From positions 248,001 to 312,000 of the forward strand of contig CAVSBW010000012.1 in assembly GCA_963726295.1 (NCBI GenBank): a stretch of DNA of 64,000 bases, read 5' to 3'. Shown here piece by piece: positions 61,296 to 64,000 of this stretch (positions are counted from its first letter, which is position 1; the number at the start of each line of letters is the position of its first letter). A program made the translations under genes and the position numbers. The notes beneath the pieces are model-generated. The model did no database searches and was not told the DNA's origin. It saw only the letters and a list, made by a program, of their open reading frames with translations. The stretch comes from DASSQJ01 sp963726295. Its GTDB lineage: Bacteria > Actinomycetota > Actinomycetes > Actinomycetales > Dermatophilaceae.

Positions 61296-62477
61296 ATGAG
61301 CCTGCTCACCCCCCAGCGCCCCTCCGAGGGCGCGCACACCCACAGCGCCGCGACGATGGTCCCCGACCAGTCCCGCGCGGAGCGCACGTCGTCCTTCGAC
61401 GTCGCGGACTTCCCGGTGCCCCACGGGCGCGAGGAGGACTGGCGCTTCACCCCCGTAGACCGGCTCGGCGCCTTCTTCCGTGACGAGGAGACCGGTGCCT
61501 GCCTCGCGTGGGACGAGTCGCTTCCCGGTGGCGTGACCCTCACCTCGCTGCCGCTGGCCGACTGGCGCGCCCTGGGCGTTCCCGCGCCGCAGGACCGCGC
61601 CGCCGCCGTCGCGGCCGCCCACAGTGGTGGCGTGGCCGTGGTCGACGTCCCCGCCGAGGCCGAGCTCACCGAGCCCGTGCGCATCCGGCTCTCCGGCAGC
61701 GAGCAGGACCTCGTGCACGGGAACCTCCTCGTGCGCGTCGGTCGCTTCGCCCGCGCCACCGTGATCCTGGAGCACACCGGCGTCGCCGACTACTCCGAGG
61801 TGCTCACCGTGCTCGCCGGCGACGGCAGCGAGGTCACCCTGGTCACCGTCCAGGAGTGGGACGACGCCAGCCACCACCTGGCCCAGCACGACGTCGTCGT
61901 CGGGCGTGACGCCCGCGTCCGGCACATCGCCGTGACGCTCGGCGGAGGCATCGTCCGGCTGAACACCAACGCGTCCTACACCGGCCCCGGTGCCTCGTTC
62001 GAGGGACTGGGCGTCTACTTCGCCGACGCCGGACAGCACCTCGAGCACCGGCTGTTCGTCGACCACGAGGCGCCGCACTGCCGCAGCAACGTCGAGTACA
62101 AGGGCGCGCTGCAGGGCGAGTCCGCCCGCACCGTCTGGGTCGGCGACGTCCTCATCCGGGCCGCGGCCGAGGGCACCGACACCTACGAACTCAACCGGAA
62201 CCTGCTGCTCACCGACGGCGCACGCGCCGACTCGGTGCCGAACCTCGAGATCGAGACCGGCGAGATCGAGGGCGCCGGGCACGCCTCGGCCACCGGTCGC
62301 TTCGACGACGAGCAGCTGTTCTACCTGATGGCCCGGGGCATCCCGGAGGATGAGGCCCGCCGGCTCGTCGTGCGCGGCTTCTTCGCGAGCGTCGTGGGCC
62401 GCATCGGCGTCCCTGAGGTGCAGGAACACCTCATGGAGGCCATCGAGCGCGAGCTCGCGGGGGAGGCGGTCGCGTGA
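61296..62477 (+). CDS. sufD: Fe-S cluster assembly protein SufD
   Basis: Second scaffold subunit of SufBCD, 393 residues, SufB-like beta-helix. Segments: FPVPHGREEDWRFTPVDRLG, APHCRSNVEYKGALQGESARTVWVGDV and the closing DEQLFYLMARGIPEDEARRLVVRGFF. ATG 61296 has AAGGACTG upstream. The stop overlaps the next gene's start (GTGA). Confidence 0.95.
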   Translation: MSLLTPQRPSEGAHTHSAATMVPDQSRAERTSSFDVADFPVPHGREEDWRFTPVDRLGAFFRDEETGACLAWDESLPGGVTLTSLPLADWRALGVPAPQDRAAAVAAAHSGGVAVVDVPAEAELTEPVRIRLSGSEQDLVHGNLLVRVGRFARATVILEHTGVADYSEVLTVLAGDGSEVTLVTVQEWDDASHHLAQHDVVVGRDARVRHIAVTLGGGIVRLNTNASYTGPGASFEGLGVYFADAGQHLEHRLFVDHEAPHCRSNVEYKGALQGESARTVWVGDVLIRAAAEGTDTYELNRNLLLTDGARADSVPNLEIETGEIEGAGHASATGRFDDEQLFYLMARGIPEDEARRLVVRGFFASVVGRIGVPEVQEHLMEAIERELAGEAVA

Positions 62478-62815
62478 GCGAGCAGCTGACCGACCAGGAC
62501 TTCGTCCGCGTCTGCCGGCTCGACGAGCTTCCCGAGGTCGGGGCCGCGCTCGCCGAGATCGACGGCCGGCGCGTGACCATCGTCCGCACCGACGACGGTT
62601 CGGTGCACTGCGTCGACGACACGTGCAGCCACGCCAACGTCTCGCTCTCCGAGGGCGAGCTCGACGGCTGCACCCTCGAGTGCTGGCTGCACGGCTCCCG
62701 CTTCGACCTGCGCACCGGCGAGCCCACCGGGCCGCCTGCCGTCGTCCCCATCGCCGTCCACACCGTCCGTACCGAGGGTGACGAGGTCTTCGTCGCCCTG
62801 TCCGAGGAGAGCTGA
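62474..62815 (+). CDS. Rieske-type ferredoxin in the suf operon
   Basis: 113-residue Rieske 2Fe-2S ferredoxin of the dioxygenase-ferredoxin type. Cluster ligands are visible in VDDTCSHANVSLSEG and CWLHGSRFDLRTGEPTG. No signal, so cytoplasmic. GTG overlaps the sufD stop. Its role within Fe-S assembly is unproved (electron donor is a likely guess); its place between sufD and sufC is common in actinobacteria. Confidence 0.93.
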   Translation: MSEQLTDQDFVRVCRLDELPEVGAALAEIDGRRVTIVRTDDGSVHCVDDTCSHANVSLSEGELDGCTLECWLHGSRFDLRTGEPTGPPAVVPIAVHTVRTEGDEVFVALSEES

Positions 62816-62817
62816 GC

Positions 62818-63582
62818 ATGTCCACCCTTGAGATCACAGACCTCCACGTCAGCGTGGAGACCGAGCAGGGCACCAAGGAGATCCTCCGCGGTGTCACCCT
62901 GACCATCGGGTCCGGCCAGACGCACGCCATCATGGGCCCGAACGGCTCCGGCAAGTCCACGCTGGCCTACTCCGTCGCCGGCCACCCGAAGTACACGATC
63001 ACCTCGGGCACCGTCACCCTCGACGGCGAGGACGTCCTCGCGATGAGCGTCGACGAGCGTGCCCGCGCCGGGCTGTTCCTCGCGATGCAGTACCCGGTCG
63101 AGGTGCCAGGTGTCACCGTGTCGAACTTCCTGCGCACCGCGAAGACCGCCGTCGACGGCGAGGCCCCGAAGCTGCGCACCTGGGTCAAGGACGTCAAGGA
63201 GGCCATGGGCAACCTGCGGATGGACCCGGTGTTCGCCGAGCGCAACGTCAACGAGGGCTTCTCCGGCGGCGAGAAGAAGCGCCACGAGATCCTCCAGATG
63301 GAGCTCCTCGAGCCGAAGATCGCGATCCTCGACGAAACCGACTCCGGCCTCGACGTCGACGCCCTCCGCGTGGTGTCCGAGGGCGTCAACCGCGCCAAGG
63401 AGTCCACCGATGTCGGCGTCCTCCTCATCACGCACTACACGCGCATCCTGCGGTACATCCGCCCCGACTTCGTGCACGTCTTCGTCGACGGCCGGATCGC
63501 TGAGGAGGGCGGCCCCGAGCTGGCCGAGCGCCTCGAGGCCGAGGGGTACGACCGCTTCACCGCTGCGGGTGCCGAGGCCTGA
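62818..63582 (+). CDS. sufC: Fe-S cluster assembly ATPase SufC
   Basis: ABC-type ATPase that drives SufBCD. 254 residues. Walker A IMGPNGSGKSTLAYSV; signature NEGFSGGEKKRHEILQM; Walker B IAILDETDSGLDVDALR; the H-loop LLITHYTRILRYIRPDFVHV. Follows the Rieske gene by 2 nt. Confidence 0.97.
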   Translation: MSTLEITDLHVSVETEQGTKEILRGVTLTIGSGQTHAIMGPNGSGKSTLAYSVAGHPKYTITSGTVTLDGEDVLAMSVDERARAGLFLAMQYPVEVPGVTVSNFLRTAKTAVDGEAPKLRTWVKDVKEAMGNLRMDPVFAERNVNEGFSGGEKKRHEILQMELLEPKIAILDETDSGLDVDALRVVSEGVNRAKESTDVGVLLITHYTRILRYIRPDFVHVFVDGRIAEEGGPELAERLEAEGYDRFTAAGAEA

Positions 63583-63583
63583 C

Positions 63584-64000
63584 ATGACCGCGGCCCCCTT
63601 CACCGACGAGGAGCTGGCCCGCATCCGGGCCGACTTCCCGATCCTGTCGCGCACCGTGCGCGGGGGGCGAGCGCTGGTGTACCTCGACTCGGGCGCCACG
63701 TCGCACAAGCCGCGTCAGGTGCTCGACCGCGAGCGTTGGTTCTACGAGAACGTCAACGCTGCCGTCCACCGAGGTGCGCACCAGCTCTCCGAGGAGGGCA
63801 CCGACGCGTACGAGGCGGCCCGCGACACCATCGCCCGGTTCATCGGCGCGCGCGCCGCCGAGGTCGTCTTCACCCGCAACGCCACCGAGGCCCTCAACCT
63901 CGTCGCCTATGCGTTCACCAACGCCACGCACGGCGGGGGAGGCGGCTCGGGGGAGCGGTTCGTGCTGCGCGAGGGCGACGAGGTGCTCGTCACCCAGATG
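63584..64000 (+). CDS. sufS: Cysteine desulfurase SufS (3' part cut by window edge)
   Basis: Provides sulphur for Fe-S assembly from cysteine. 139 codons visible from ATG 63584, one base after the sufC stop (no spacer of note). N-terminal blocks are those of class V SufS: DFPILSRTVRGGRALVYLDSGATSHKP, NAAVHRGAHQLSEEGTDAYE and VVFTRNATEALNLVAYAF. The PLP lysine and the active cysteine lie outside the window. Confidence 0.95.
   Translation, partial: MTAAPFTDEELARIRADFPILSRTVRGGRALVYLDSGATSHKPRQVLDRERWFYENVNAAVHRGAHQLSEEGTDAYEAARDTIARFIGARAAEVVFTRNATEALNLVAYAFTNATHGGGGGSGERFVLREGDEVLVTQM

Overview
The window is a gene-dense, very GC-rich stretch of an actinobacterial chromosome. RbpA, WhiA, OpcA, a mycothiol-dependent maleylpyruvate isomerase-type protein, a SufR-led suf operon, frequent GTG/TTG starts and GTGA/ATGA gene overlaps all point to Actinobacteria. 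The gene order is the conserved actinobacterial one: coaE-uvrB ... uvrA-uvrC-rapZ-yvcK-whiA-gap-pgk-tpiA-secG-rbpA, pgl-opcA-zwf-pgi-tal-tkt, ctaB ... ctaA ... sufRBDCS. A Micrococcales or Intrasporangiaceae-like source is my inference and is not proven by the sequence. I see no tRNA, rRNA, CRISPR array, insertion sequence, prophage or att site. No stretch longer than 300 bases lacks a gene.

Layout. 1-5422 (-) is a dipeptide/oligopeptide ABC importer operon, with its fifth gene cut by the window edge. It diverges from a two-component system followed by a GerMN lipoprotein (5655-8333). 8339-18892 holds a PPOX-type protein, a CoaE-GrpB fusion, a group II PLP decarboxylase, uvrB with a YjbR-like partner, ppc, a TerC protein and a DMT exporter. 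18961-23869 is a HAD-IB/phospholipase-D-like pair and a large two-part glycosyltransferase. 24082-27249 holds an MBL hydrolase, the mycothiol-type protein and a GH15 enzyme. 27316-35798 is uvrA, a Tat-type Rieske lipoprotein and uvrC-rapZ-yvcK-whiA. 35940-39703 is triose-phosphate glycolysis plus secG and rbpA. 39769-48676 (-) is the pentose phosphate operon.

48843-55819 carries haem O and haem A synthesis genes (ctaB, ctaA) around an MFS/ArsR pair, a 66-residue open frame and a LAL-type regulator. 55854-59016 has an ABC exporter diverging from psd-pssA. 59064 to the end is the sufR-sufB-sufD-Rieske-sufC-sufS iron-sulphur assembly operon, with sufS cut by the window edge.

The most informative unlabelled signals are regulatory. 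(1) Thirteen genes have TANNNT placed 6 or 7 nt before the start codon, the arrangement of leaderless actinobacterial promoters. (2) uvrA and uvrB, and weakly uvrC, also carry a 9-mer resembling the RecA-NDp/PafBC damage motif exactly 8 nt upstream of that hexamer. (3) A mirror-symmetric array of 11-bp-phased repeats lies between the peptide importer and the two-component system. (4) An iron-box-like sequence overlaps the pssA stop codon upstream of sufR. (5) A perfect 16-bp palindrome sits between arsR and the small ORF. I did not find a convincing, wholly undescribed multi-gene system; this is mainly core genome with interesting control regions and a few poorly characterised accessory genes.
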